This document shows positions 10,116 to 17,866 of a DNA stretch of 64,000 nt, piece after piece. The stretch is from the NCBI GenBank assembly GCA_017439405.1, contig JAFSJF010000037.1:1-64000 (forward strand). The letters are read 5' to 3'. How positions within the stretch are numbered: position 1 is the stretch's first letter; each line of letters starts with the position of its first letter. Position numbers and translations under genes: made by a program. The notes beneath the pieces are model-generated. The model saw only the letters and a list, made by a program, of their open reading frames with translations. It was not told where the DNA came from and did no database searches. The stretch is from Bacteroidales bacterium (lineage in GTDB: Bacteria > Bacteroidota > Bacteroidia > Bacteroidales > F082).

Positions 10116-10871
10116 ATGATTAACGTTGGGATAATCGGATGCGGCTTCGTCGGTGGGGCTTTGAAGCACTGGTTAGAGCATAACAATCCTAAGTGCAAGC
10201 TTTTCATCAGCGACCCGTTGAAGGGATATAATGACGATTTGAGCAATATCGATATCGCCTTTTTGCAGATACATGTCCCTACGGAAGACGACGGCACTCA
10301 GGACTTGACACTTATGAAGGAGTTGATAACAAAACTCCCTGATGTACCCGTGTTTGTCCGCACCACCATTCTTCCTGGTTCCAGCGAAATGCTATCAAAA
10401 GAGACTGGCCATCAGGTGTGCTATATGCCTGAATTCCTTACCGAGCGCACATATATAGAGGATTTCAATAAGCAGACGATGGTGTTCACTGGAGCACATG
10501 ATTTGCTTACCAAGATTTTCGTGGGAAAAAAATTCACGGTGATGTCCCCCCTTGAGGCCGAGCTCACCAAGTATATGCACAATGTATTTGGCGCCTATAA
10601 GGTTACCTACTTCAACGCCTGCCGTGAGTACTGTGAGCAGATGGGAGCCGACTGGCGCAAGGTTCATACCGGGGTGTTGCTTTCAGGCTATATCAGCGAA
10701 ACTCATACTTTTGTGCCTGGCCCCGATGGCAAGTACGGCTATGGCGGCAAATGCTTCCCCAAGGATGTGAACGCCTTCGCCAAGATGACGGAGGGCACCT
10801 CGCTTGGGACGCTTTTGGAGCATCTGCATGAGCTGAATGTGCATTTTAGGGGGGTGGAGGAGCGGATATAA
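10116..10871 (+). CDS. short nucleotide-sugar dehydrogenase homolog lacking the C-terminal domain
   Basis: A 251-residue member of the UDP-glucose/GDP-mannose dehydrogenase superfamily. The N-terminal Rossmann motif GCGFVGGAL, the TTILPGS motif, MPEFLTERTY, and the catalytic cysteine loop YGGKCFPKD (Cys213) are present. The C-terminal nucleotide-sugar-binding domain (about 150 residues in full-length enzymes) is absent. The gene ends naturally, with no trace of the missing part downstream. It could be a specialised short form, act with another subunit, or be inactive. It is followed after 15 bases by the epimerase gene. Confidence 0.75.
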   Translation: MINVGIIGCGFVGGALKHWLEHNNPKCKLFISDPLKGYNDDLSNIDIAFLQIHVPTEDDGTQDLTLMKELITKLPDVPVFVRTTILPGSSEMLSKETGHQVCYMPEFLTERTYIEDFNKQTMVFTGAHDLLTKIFVGKKFTVMSPLEAELTKYMHNVFGAYKVTYFNACREYCEQMGADWRKVHTGVLLSGYISETHTFVPGPDGKYGYGGKCFPKDVNAFAKMTEGTSLGTLLEHLHELNVHFRGVEERI

Positions 10872-10886
10872 ACTACTATTTGCATC

Positions 10887-11963
10887 ATGCGACACATTTT
10901 AATTACCGGTTCAGCCGGCTTCATCGGAGCCAACCTCGTGATGCGTCTCCTACGCGACATGACCGGAGGCACCATCATCGGCCTCGACAACCTTAATAAT
11001 TATTACGATGTCTCGTTGAAGGAATATAGGTTGCGTGAAATAGATACTTACTACTCTCAACTCAACAACTCTCAACTGACTCTCAACTCTAAACCCTCAA
11101 CTCTCAACTATGAGTTTATAAAAGGAGATATTGCCGATAAAGCATTAATCGATAAACTCTTCGCCGAGCACCACTTCGACATCGTCGTGAACCTCGCTGC
11201 CCAAGCAGGTGTACGCTACAGCATCGAGAACCCCGACGCATACATCCAGAGCAATATCATTGGCTTCTACAATATTCTCGAAGCCTGCCGTCATCATCCT
11301 GTTGAGCATCTGGTTTATGCCAGTAGCAGCAGCGTGTATGGCGGCAACAAGAAAGTGCCGTTCAGTACGGATGACAATGTTGACCACCCCGTGAGCCTTT
11401 ATGCTGCCACCAAGAAGAGCAACGAGCTCTTCGCCCACTGCTACTCCAAGCTCTACAACATCCCTACCACAGGCCTGCGTTTCTTCACTGTCTATGGCCC
11501 TGCCGGTCGCCCTGATATGGCCTACTTTGGTTTCACGAACAAACTGCTGAAAGATCAAACCATCCAGATTTACAACTACGGCAACTGCCGCCGCGACTTC
11601 ACCTACGTTGACGACATCGTGGAAGGCATCGTGCGCGTGATGAAGAAAGCTCCCGAGAAGCGGACGGGCGATGACGGCCTGCCCATCCCGCCATATGCCA
11701 TCTACAACATCGGTGGCGGCCAGCCGGAGAACCTGTTGGATTTCGTGCAGACCCTGCAGGAAGAACTCGTGCGTGCCAAAGTGCTGCCGTCAGACTTTGA
11801 TTTTGACAAACATAAACAATTGGTTGCAATGCAACCAGGTGACGTTCCAGTTACCTATGCGGATTCGTCCGCACTGGAACGTGACTTTGGATTTGTACCC
11901 CAAATTTCTTTGCGTGAGGGGTTGAGGCGTTTTGCTGAATGGTACAAATCCTACTACAAGTAA
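10887..11963 (+). CDS. UDP-glucuronate 4-epimerase-like protein
   Basis: A 358-residue short-chain dehydrogenase/epimerase. Visible are GSAGFIGANL (NAD binding), the LDNLNNYYD segment typical of UDP-glucuronate epimerases, SSSSVYGGN, the catalytic YAATK (Tyr-x-x-x-Lys), and RFFTVYGPAGRPDMA. It would interconvert UDP-GlcA and UDP-GalA. Residues about 55-76 are an insertion encoded by a heptanucleotide array (11051-11112); the frame is kept. The insertion lies between beta-strands near the NAD-binding side, so function is likely but not certain. A fragment of a second, related epimerase follows at 12070. Confidence 0.85.
   Translation: MRHILITGSAGFIGANLVMRLLRDMTGGTIIGLDNLNNYYDVSLKEYRLREIDTYYSQLNNSQLTLNSKPSTLNYEFIKGDIADKALIDKLFAEHHFDIVVNLAAQAGVRYSIENPDAYIQSNIIGFYNILEACRHHPVEHLVYASSSSVYGGNKKVPFSTDDNVDHPVSLYAATKKSNELFAHCYSKLYNIPTTGLRFFTVYGPAGRPDMAYFGFTNKLLKDQTIQIYNYGNCRRDFTYVDDIVEGIVRVMKKAPEKRTGDDGLPIPPYAIYNIGGGQPENLLDFVQTLQEELVRAKVLPSDFDFDKHKQLVAMQPGDVPVTYADSSALERDFGFVPQISLREGLRRFAEWYKSYYK
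11051..11112 (-). repeat. heptanucleotide array inside the epimerase gene
   Basis: Units actctca, actctaa, accctca, actctca repeat with a 7-base period and are translated in frame as a Ser/Gln/Leu/Asn-rich insertion. The reverse complement contains GTTGAGAGTTGAGGGTTTAG, found again in the glycosyltransferase gene at 31391-31429. Confidence 0.85.
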
Positions 11964-12069
11964 CTAACCGATGCAGACAGGAGTTGTGAAGAAAGTCCGG
12001 TGGACTTTCGATAGTGGTTTCTCACAGAGAAAATTTGTGAACGGAGAGAACAAATAACGGAAAAAAAAC

Positions 12070-12183
12070 TACGCAGACAGTACCGCCCTCGAAAGAGATT
12101 TTGGCTTTACGCCTAAAATCACTTTGCGTGAAGGACTACGTAAATTTGCCGAGTGGTATATGGAGTACTACAGAGAAAAATGA
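12070..12183 (+). pseudogene. 3' fragment of a second UDP-sugar epimerase gene
   Basis: These 38 codons, ending in TGA, encode YADSTALERDFGF, then TLREGLRKFAEWY, then EYYREK. The same protein region forms the C-terminus of the intact epimerase just upstream (YADSSALERDFGF and so on), with clear differences. No start or body is present. It is most simply a leftover end from a replaced or recombined epimerase allele. The spacer 11964-12069 holds no other recognisable gene. Confidence 0.85.
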
Positions 12184-12243
12184 CGAAGTTGATGGGTGAC
12201 TAAAGGGTTATAGTCTTTTTAGTATCATTTGTTAGTGGCAGAA

Positions 12244-13128
12244 ATGAACAATATTATCAAGGCATTTATTGATGCTTTTAAGCAGATTTTCCTGACCAAG
12301 TTTGTTTTTGGTAGTTTGGGAAGTGTTGTGGCGGCGTTTTATCTGCCGCAAAAAATCTTTAATTGTACCGAGAAACAATCTTGGACAATAGCTCTTATTG
12401 TTCTAGGAGTATGGTATCTGTTGGTTTTCTTGTACAAATTATGGGAGAACTATAAGGTTTGGTTTACTAATCATTTCTTTGACAGTATTTGGGGCGATGG
12501 CATTATCCTAATAAAAATGGTTACAGACGAAAAGGAAAAGGTGAAATTAGGACAGCAAAAAGCGCATGATGCTATTAAGAAGACATGCAACGAACTGAAG
12601 AAATTCTTTGAAAAGAAAACAAAGAAAGAATGTTCGGTATCTGTAAAGGTTCCCAAAGAACCGGGAGTTAAACTTGAAGATATGGTTGTAGTGAATATTT
12701 GCCGTGACGATACGAGTGAAAAGATTAGGAATACATCCGTATATAATGCCCAGGTGCATCAATTGTTTGGAAATACAGCCTATTCTGCCATTGTTACAAG
12801 AATGTACAATAAAAAGACTAGGGCATACTATATGAACAATCATGTGGATAAAGATAGCAATTATGAGACCACAAGTTCTGATGCATATGTGAAGGGCTTG
12901 CCGTATAAAAGCGAATTTGTGTTTCCGTTGACAGACCTTCCAGTTGAAATCACAAAAGGCCCTAGTGAAATTTCTGGATTTCTTTGTGTTGACTGCAAGG
13001 AAGAAAATGGGTTCTCCGATGACAGATATTCAGTTCACTTGATGAAATGTATAGCGAGTAATTTAAACAAGATTATTAATACAATTAATGAGGATGGCAA
13101 ATCAGAAAATAACGTGGAACGTTCGTAA
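12244..13128 (+). CDS. membrane protein with a cytosolic GAF-like domain, unknown function
   Basis: A 294-residue protein. Two hydrophobic segments lie near the N-terminus (about residues 18-38 and 46-67), then a lysine-rich, probably coiled region (VTDEKEKVKLGQQKAHDAIKKTCNELKKF is the core, residues about 94-125), then a globular C-terminal half with strands and a SGFLCVDCKEENGFSD segment reminiscent of GAF-type sensor domains. I do not recognise a named family. The base composition is A/T-rich compared with neighbouring sugar genes, suggesting separate origin. A small open frame overlaps its 3' end (13094). A membrane-anchored sensor or effector is a possible reading only. Confidence 0.6.
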   Translation: MNNIIKAFIDAFKQIFLTKFVFGSLGSVVAAFYLPQKIFNCTEKQSWTIALIVLGVWYLLVFLYKLWENYKVWFTNHFFDSIWGDGIILIKMVTDEKEKVKLGQQKAHDAIKKTCNELKKFFEKKTKKECSVSVKVPKEPGVKLEDMVVVNICRDDTSEKIRNTSVYNAQVHQLFGNTAYSAIVTRMYNKKTRAYYMNNHVDKDSNYETTSSDAYVKGLPYKSEFVFPLTDLPVEITKGPSEISGFLCVDCKEENGFSDDRYSVHLMKCIASNLNKIINTINEDGKSENNVERS

Positions 13129-13267
13129 ATCCCAAACAACAAGAAGTGTTGTCGTTGTAGAAAGTAAAGGACGCCATTCTACTACAACAAGTAGCGGGTA
13201 TAGTGTTCGAATTCGTTGCTGTAGCGATGCAAAAATACAAGTGCTTCGAGGAGACCATAATAAATGA
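13094..13267 (+). CDS. possible small protein overlapping the upstream gene
   Basis: A 57-codon frame (59 if started at ATG 13088) overlaps the last 35-41 bases of the membrane-protein gene in another frame and ends in TGA at 13265-13267. The product is basic and Ser/Thr/Val-rich (KITWNVRKSQTTRSVVVVES at residues 5-24) with two adjacent cysteines (RIRCCSD). The overlap resembles translational coupling. No family is recognised and the frame is short enough to be chance. Confidence 0.4.
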   Translation: MANQKITWNVRKSQTTRSVVVVESKGRHSTTTSSGYSVRIRCCSDAKIQVLRGDHNK

Positions 13268-13497
13268 GAAATAAAATGCGCCCTTCCGGTCTTTACGCGC
13301 GGCCTGAGGTCGCTGAGGGGGGCTGAAAGGTATTTTGCACAGCTTTGATGCCCCGTGAAATAGTCTGACAAGGAACGGGGAGAGAATAAATATCTTGCAT
13401 TCTCCCTCTTCCATCAGACGTTTATAGTTTAAAAATCCCAGGGTGGTAAGTCACTTCTCAATAAACGATAATCAATAAAAAAATAAACATTATAGAA
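13268..13497. other. intergenic region before second rfbA
   Basis: No supportable gene. A six-G run occurs at 13317-13322, and a GGGAGA...TCTCCC pair near 13378-13408 could form a weak hairpin. Open frames on the minus strand here are shadows without family features. Confidence 0.5.
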
Positions 13498-14412
13498 ATG
13501 AAAGGTATCGTATTAGCCGGAGGTTCCGGCACAAGATTGTACCCGATTACCAAAGGTGTCAGTAAGCAATTATTGCCAATTTACGACAAGCCGATGGTGT
13601 ATTATCCCATTTCTGCCCTGATGCTGGCGGGGATTCGAGATATTTTGATTATCTCTACCCCTTACGACCTCCCAGGCTTTAAACGTCTGCTTGGAGATGG
13701 TAGTGACTATGGTGTCCATTTCGAATATGCTGAGCAGCCTTCACCCGATGGTCTCGCACAAGCCTTCATCATTGGTGAGAAATTCATCGGCAACGATAGT
13801 GCTTGCCTTGTTTTGGGCGACAACATTTTCTACGGTGCAGGCTTCACTATGCTGCTTCGCAACGCCGTGCGAGATGCAGAGGAGAACAAGAAGGCCACGG
13901 TGTTTGGCTATTGGGTTTCGGACCCTGAACGTTATGGTGTGGCTGAGTTCGACAAGAATGGAAACTGCCTCAGCATCGAGGAAAAGCCGAAAGAGCCCAA
14001 GAGCAACTACGCGGTGGTGGGGCTCTACTTCTATCCCAATAAGGTGGTGGAGGTGGCAAAGACCATCAAACCATCTGCCCGTGGCGAACTTGAAATCACC
14101 ACCGTGAACCAAGAGTTCCTGAAAGATGGCGAACTGAAAGTTCAGGTGTTTGGCCGTGGTTTTGCTTGGCTTGATACAGGAACTCATGACAGCCTCTCCG
14201 AAGCTTCTACCTTTGTAGAGGTCATCGAGAAGCGTCAAGGTTTAAAGGTGGCTTGTCTTGAGGGCATTGCCTACCGCAACGGATGGATTAGCGAAGAGAA
14301 GATGCGAGAATTGGCGAAGCCGATGCTGAAAAACCAGTATGGACAGTACCTGTTGAAGGTGATTGATGAGATGAAGGAAGAAGTAAACTCAAATACTTTA
14401 AAGCACGTCTAA
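13498..14412 (+). CDS. rfbA: glucose-1-phosphate thymidylyltransferase, copy 2
   Basis: A 304-residue RmlA paralog of the enzyme at 8575, very similar along its whole length (same [19 protein letters not shown] and FAWLDTG motifs), with an eight-residue longer C-terminus. It starts the rfbA-rfbC-rfbD run: rfbC begins three bases after its stop. Differences from copy 1 are scattered and conservative, so both are probably active. It makes dTDP-glucose for dTDP-rhamnose synthesis. Confidence 0.95.
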   Translation: MKGIVLAGGSGTRLYPITKGVSKQLLPIYDKPMVYYPISALMLAGIRDILIISTPYDLPGFKRLLGDGSDYGVHFEYAEQPSPDGLAQAFIIGEKFIGNDSACLVLGDNIFYGAGFTMLLRNAVRDAEENKKATVFGYWVSDPERYGVAEFDKNGNCLSIEEKPKEPKSNYAVVGLYFYPNKVVEVAKTIKPSARGELEITTVNQEFLKDGELKVQVFGRGFAWLDTGTHDSLSEASTFVEVIEKRQGLKVACLEGIAYRNGWISEEKMRELAKPMLKNQYGQYLLKVIDEMKEEVNSNTLKHV

Positions 14413-14414
14413 TT

Positions 14415-14972
14415 ATGGAAGTAATAAAAACAAATATTGAAGGCGTATTTATCATCGAACCCAAAGTGTTTGGTGATGCACGAGGTTATTTCTTCGAAAG
14501 TTTCAATGCAAAAGAGTTTGCGGAGAAAACAGGCTTGGACATTACTTTTGTGCAAGACAACGAGAGCAAAAGCCGATATGGAGTTCTGCGTGGATTACAC
14601 TTCCAACTGCCTCCTTATACTCAAAGCAAACTCGTTAGGGTTGTAAAAGGAAAAGTCCTTGATGTGGTTGTGGATATCCGTAAAGGTTCTCCAACATACG
14701 GCAAGTATGAGATGTGCGAACTTACAGAGGAGAATCATCGTCAGTTTTTTGTTCCCAAAGGAATGGCACACGGTTTTGTTGTGTTGAGCAAAGAAGCAAT
14801 ATTTCAATATAAGTGTGACGATTTCTATCATCCCGAAGCTGAAGGCGCACTTGCTTGGAACGACCCTGCTATTGCAATACCTTGGCCTGTTTCGCAAGAA
14901 CATGTTTTATTGTCAGAAAAAGATAAACATCATCCAGGTATCAATGGTTTTGATAGCCCCTTTAAGTATTGA
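14415..14972 (+). CDS. rfbC: dTDP-4-dehydrorhamnose 3,5-epimerase
   Basis: A 185-residue RmlC cupin enzyme of normal length. The catalytic histidine sits in LRGLHFQ (His62), with FVPKGMAHGF and the conserved tyrosine/aspartate segment (YKCDDFYHPEAEG) further on. It epimerises dTDP-4-keto-6-deoxyglucose at C3 and C5. Tightly spaced between rfbA (2-base gap) and rfbD (3-base gap), so an operon is very likely. Confidence 0.95.
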   Translation: MEVIKTNIEGVFIIEPKVFGDARGYFFESFNAKEFAEKTGLDITFVQDNESKSRYGVLRGLHFQLPPYTQSKLVRVVKGKVLDVVVDIRKGSPTYGKYEMCELTEENHRQFFVPKGMAHGFVVLSKEAIFQYKCDDFYHPEAEGALAWNDPAIAIPWPVSQEHVLLSEKDKHHPGINGFDSPFKY

Positions 14973-14975
14973 GCT

Positions 14976-15944
14976 ATGAATGTTTTAGTTACAGGAGCCA
15001 ATGGCCAGCTTGGTAACGAAATGCGCATTGTTACCAGAGAATCAAAGGACAAATACATCTTCACCGATGTTTGTGACGAGCAACCTGAGTCAATTGAGAT
15101 GCTCCACAAACTTGCAGGTGATGGCGTGGATACCACTACCATCAGATTGGATATTACCAATTTGGAGGCTATCCGGCAGATTATAAGGGAAAATGATGTC
15201 AATGCCATCGTTAACTGTGCTGCTTGGACCAATGTTGACGGAGCGGAAGACCCGGATAAATACGATTTAGTAGAATCGCTTAATGCCAAAGCTCCAGAGA
15301 ACTTGGCAATAACCATGAAGGAAGTGAAAGGTTTGCTTGTCCACATCAGTACCGACTACGTTTTTGGTGGCGACCCATACAACACACCTTGCAAAGAAGA
15401 CCAGAAGGGAACGCCTACTGGCGTATATGGCTTGACAAAATTGCGTGGCGAGCAGGCTATACAAAATGTTGGTTGCAACCATGTCATCATTCGCACCGCC
15501 TGGCTTTACAGCGAGTTTGGCAAGAATTTCGTGAAGACCATGCTCAACCTTATAGCAACCAAGCCACAGTTGAAAGTTGTCTTCGACCAAGTAGGTACCC
15601 CAACGTATGCGTATGATCTTGCGGAGGCAATAATAACCATACTTGATGACTATAAACAGACTTTGAACTTTGAACTTGAAACTTTGAACTACTTGAAAAA
15701 TGGAATTTATCATTTTTCAAACGAGGGTGTCTGCAGTTGGTTCGATTTTACCAAAATGATTGCAGAGTATTCTGGTAACAAGAGTTATGATATACAGCCT
15801 TGTCATAGCGACGAATTTCCCAGTAAGGTGAAACGGCCGGCTTTCAGTGTTCTTGATAAGACAAGGATTAAGGAAGTCTTTGGTATTTCAATCTCTTATT
15901 GGACAAATAGCCTTAAAAACAGCCTGAATAATTTAAGGAGATAG
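14976..15944 (+). CDS. rfbD: dTDP-4-dehydrorhamnose reductase
   Basis: A 322-residue RmlD short-chain reductase that completes dTDP-L-rhamnose synthesis. GANGQLGNE (NADPH binding), NCAAWTNVDGAE, STDYVFGG and the catalytic YGLTK motif are intact. An insertion of roughly a dozen residues (about 227-241, with two TLN motifs) is encoded by a heptanucleotide array at 15660-15698; the surrounding sequence (AIITILDD before, GIYHFSNEG after) joins smoothly if it is removed. The rfbB dehydratase that should act before rfbC is not in the window. Confidence 0.93.
   Translation: MNVLVTGANGQLGNEMRIVTRESKDKYIFTDVCDEQPESIEMLHKLAGDGVDTTTIRLDITNLEAIRQIIRENDVNAIVNCAAWTNVDGAEDPDKYDLVESLNAKAPENLAITMKEVKGLLVHISTDYVFGGDPYNTPCKEDQKGTPTGVYGLTKLRGEQAIQNVGCNHVIIRTAWLYSEFGKNFVKTMLNLIATKPQLKVVFDQVGTPTYAYDLAEAIITILDDYKQTLNFELETLNYLKNGIYHFSNEGVCSWFDFTKMIAEYSGNKSYDIQPCHSDEFPSKVKRPAFSVLDKTRIKEVFGISISYWTNSLKNSLNNLRR
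15660..15698 (-). repeat. heptanucleotide array inside rfbD
   Basis: Units ctttgaa, ctttgaa, cttgaaa, ctttgaa, ctacttg repeat with a 7-base period and are translated in frame. It is the same kind of array as at 11051 and 31391 but with a TTTGAA rather than TCTCAA core. Confidence 0.8.
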
Positions 15945-15961
15945 CTATTTGAATACGCCGG

Positions 15962-16309
15962 TTAAACCGACTAAATGTTTTGACGGGGATAACCATACCG
16001 CCTAATACTTTTGGGAAGGGATTGTACATACCTCATTGGGAATCAATTGTCATAAATGACAATGCGCGATTTGGTGATAACTGCGTTGTTTAAAGTGGTG
16101 TTAATGTCTCGGAGGGTGTAGTTGGCGGTAATCATATCTATCTTTTTGCTGGTGCTAAAGTGTTTATCGGTGTGCATATAGCGGACGATGTCATCATTGG
16201 AGCCAATGCTGTGCTTAGTCATCATGTAGAGGAGCCAAATATTGTGGTTGCGGGTATACCTGCGAAAAAAATATCCGATAAGGGGTATAGGAACCGTCTG
16301 AAGATTTAG
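15962..16309 (+). pseudogene. serine O-acetyltransferase-type acetyltransferase, decayed
   Basis: The plus-strand frame ending TAG at 16307-16309 encodes ITIPPNTFGKGLYIPHWES, then FGDNCVV, an in-frame TAA stop, then SGVNVSEG and a left-handed beta-helix tail with ADDVIIGANAVLSHHV and VVAGIPAKKI. This is the C-terminal part of a hexapeptide-repeat acetyltransferase with an internal stop and no clear start. A related gene, frame-broken by a G tract, lies at 21257. It accounts for the gap between rfbD and wzx. Confidence 0.8.
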
Positions 16310-16336
16310 TATGCAAACTTGTTAGTTTTTATTCGA

Positions 16337-17866
16337 ATGCGAGAAGTGTCAAGTAATAATAAACGTATAGCAAAAAATGCACTGATGCTGTATTGTCGTA
16401 CAGCAGTAGTTCTTTTTGTGTCGCTATACACTACCCGATTGTTATTAAAGGCTTTAGGGGCTGACGATCTGGGTATATACAATGTTGTGGGGGGGGTCGT
16501 GGCATTGATGTCTTTCTTCCGCTCTTCACTTTCAAAAGCCACTAGCCGATTCATCACGTTTGAAGCGGGTAGAAATAACGACTCAAATAACCTAGCGCGG
16601 ATTTTTTCGTCTGCGATGACTATCCACATTATTATAACCGCCGCCGTTTTCGTTTTGGGAGAAACTGTCGGACTGCTTATTTTGAGTTATTGGACGGATA
16701 TTCCAGAAACGCGACAAACCGCTGCATTTTGGGTTTATCAATGCTCATTAGTGATTTTCTGCATCCATATTCTTTCCTCTCCTTATGAGGCTATCGTAAT
16801 CGCTTATGAGAAGATGTCGGTTTTTGCCTACATCTCCATCTTTTCGGCATTTTCAAAACTTGGGATTGCGATAATAATGCTAAACAGTGCACTCGACCGT
16901 CTGGTCTTGTACGGCGTGTTGCTGGTAGTTATGGATATGCTCGTTTTTATTTTTTATTATATCTATGATCGTAAGAACTACCCCATTTTTCGATTTCATT
17001 TTAATTGGGATGCTGAATATAGCCGTCGGTTGTTGGGCTTTTCGGGATGGACACTGCTTGGTTCTTCGGCCAATGCAGCAACACAACAGGGAGTAAGCTT
17101 GCTTTTCAACAATTTTGTCGGTTTGGTGGCGAACACTGCTTTGGGATTTGCCAATCAAGTCAGTGGAGCCGTAAGTCAGTTTGTTCACAGTTTCCAAACA
17201 GCATTCAATCCACAGATTATAAAATTGTATGCACAACACGAATTGGAGCAGATGCACTTGCTGATGATCCGTTCAAGCAAGTTTTGTTTCTTGCTGGCAT
17301 ATTTGTTCGCACTTCCGCTGATAGCAAATATGGAGTTTGTACTTCAGCTATGGCTTGGTGAAGTGCCACGTTATACTGTTGAATTCTGCCAATTGATATT
17401 GGTTTGTTGTGTCATCGACAGTACTACAGGCGTTTTCAACACATCCATAACCGCTACTGGGAACATAAAAGGTTTCCAGATAGGCATCTCAATTTCTTTT
17501 CTTCTAGATTTGGCGACTGCGGCCGTGTTGCTTTTGTTGCACATGCCTGCGCCATTGGTGTTTGGAAGCCGAATATTAACGCGTGGTTTGATAAACATGG
17601 TAATTGAATTATATTTTGTAAGAAAACAACTGTCTTTCAGCTTAAGAAAGTATTTAAAGGCAGTATTGGTGCCAATAAGCACCATTCTGATGGTTTCGGT
17701 ACCTCTGATGTGGATTACGATCAGTAATCTGGACGGATGGCGATGCTTTGTTGTGGCGTGTGTTTTATCTGCCATCTTGTGCGCCATTGTCGGTTGGCTC
17801 GTTTTCTTGAACAAGAGCGAAAAGCATGCTTTGATTGACACCATTAAAACAAGAGTAATGAGATGA
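16337..17866 (+). CDS. wzx: Wzx-type lipid-linked oligosaccharide flippase
   Basis: A 509-residue polytopic membrane protein of the polysaccharide-transporter (MATE-like) superfamily with about 12-14 hydrophobic segments. The N-terminal part (NALMLYCRTAVVLFVSLYTT, then LGADDLGIYNVVGGVVALMS) is typical. It would flip the completed repeat unit across the inner membrane. The frame crosses a G8 tract at 16489-16496 (codons for VVGGVV, about residue 51-54) and is intact. I chose ATG 16337 over the TTG at 16319. It overlaps the next gene by four bases (ATGA). Confidence 0.88.
   Translation: MREVSSNNKRIAKNALMLYCRTAVVLFVSLYTTRLLLKALGADDLGIYNVVGGVVALMSFFRSSLSKATSRFITFEAGRNNDSNNLARIFSSAMTIHIIITAAVFVLGETVGLLILSYWTDIPETRQTAAFWVYQCSLVIFCIHILSSPYEAIVIAYEKMSVFAYISIFSAFSKLGIAIIMLNSALDRLVLYGVLLVVMDMLVFIFYYIYDRKNYPIFRFHFNWDAEYSRRLLGFSGWTLLGSSANAATQQGVSLLFNNFVGLVANTALGFANQVSGAVSQFVHSFQTAFNPQIIKLYAQHELEQMHLLMIRSSKFCFLLAYLFALPLIANMEFVLQLWLGEVPRYTVEFCQLILVCCVIDSTTGVFNTSITATGNIKGFQIGISISFLLDLATAAVLLLLHMPAPLVFGSRILTRGLINMVIELYFVRKQLSFSLRKYLKAVLVPISTILMVSVPLMWITISNLDGWRCFVVACVLSAILCAIVGWLVFLNKSEKHALIDTIKTRVMR
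16489..16496 (+). repeat. G8 homopolymer in wzx
   Basis: Eight consecutive G on the coding strand near codon 51-54; the present length keeps the frame. Loss or gain of one G would truncate the flippase early. Confidence 0.9.

Noticed and set aside
13085..13414. A 109-codon minus-strand frame opposite the small ORF at 13094
   Set aside because: No family features; the plus-strand frame has the better start context and operon-like overlap, though neither is certain.
16319..16336. TTG start for wzx six codons upstream
   Set aside because: The added residues are not needed for the first membrane helix and an ATG at 16337 fits better; similar upstream extensions at 5669, 46462, 48475 and 61355 were rejected for the same reason.
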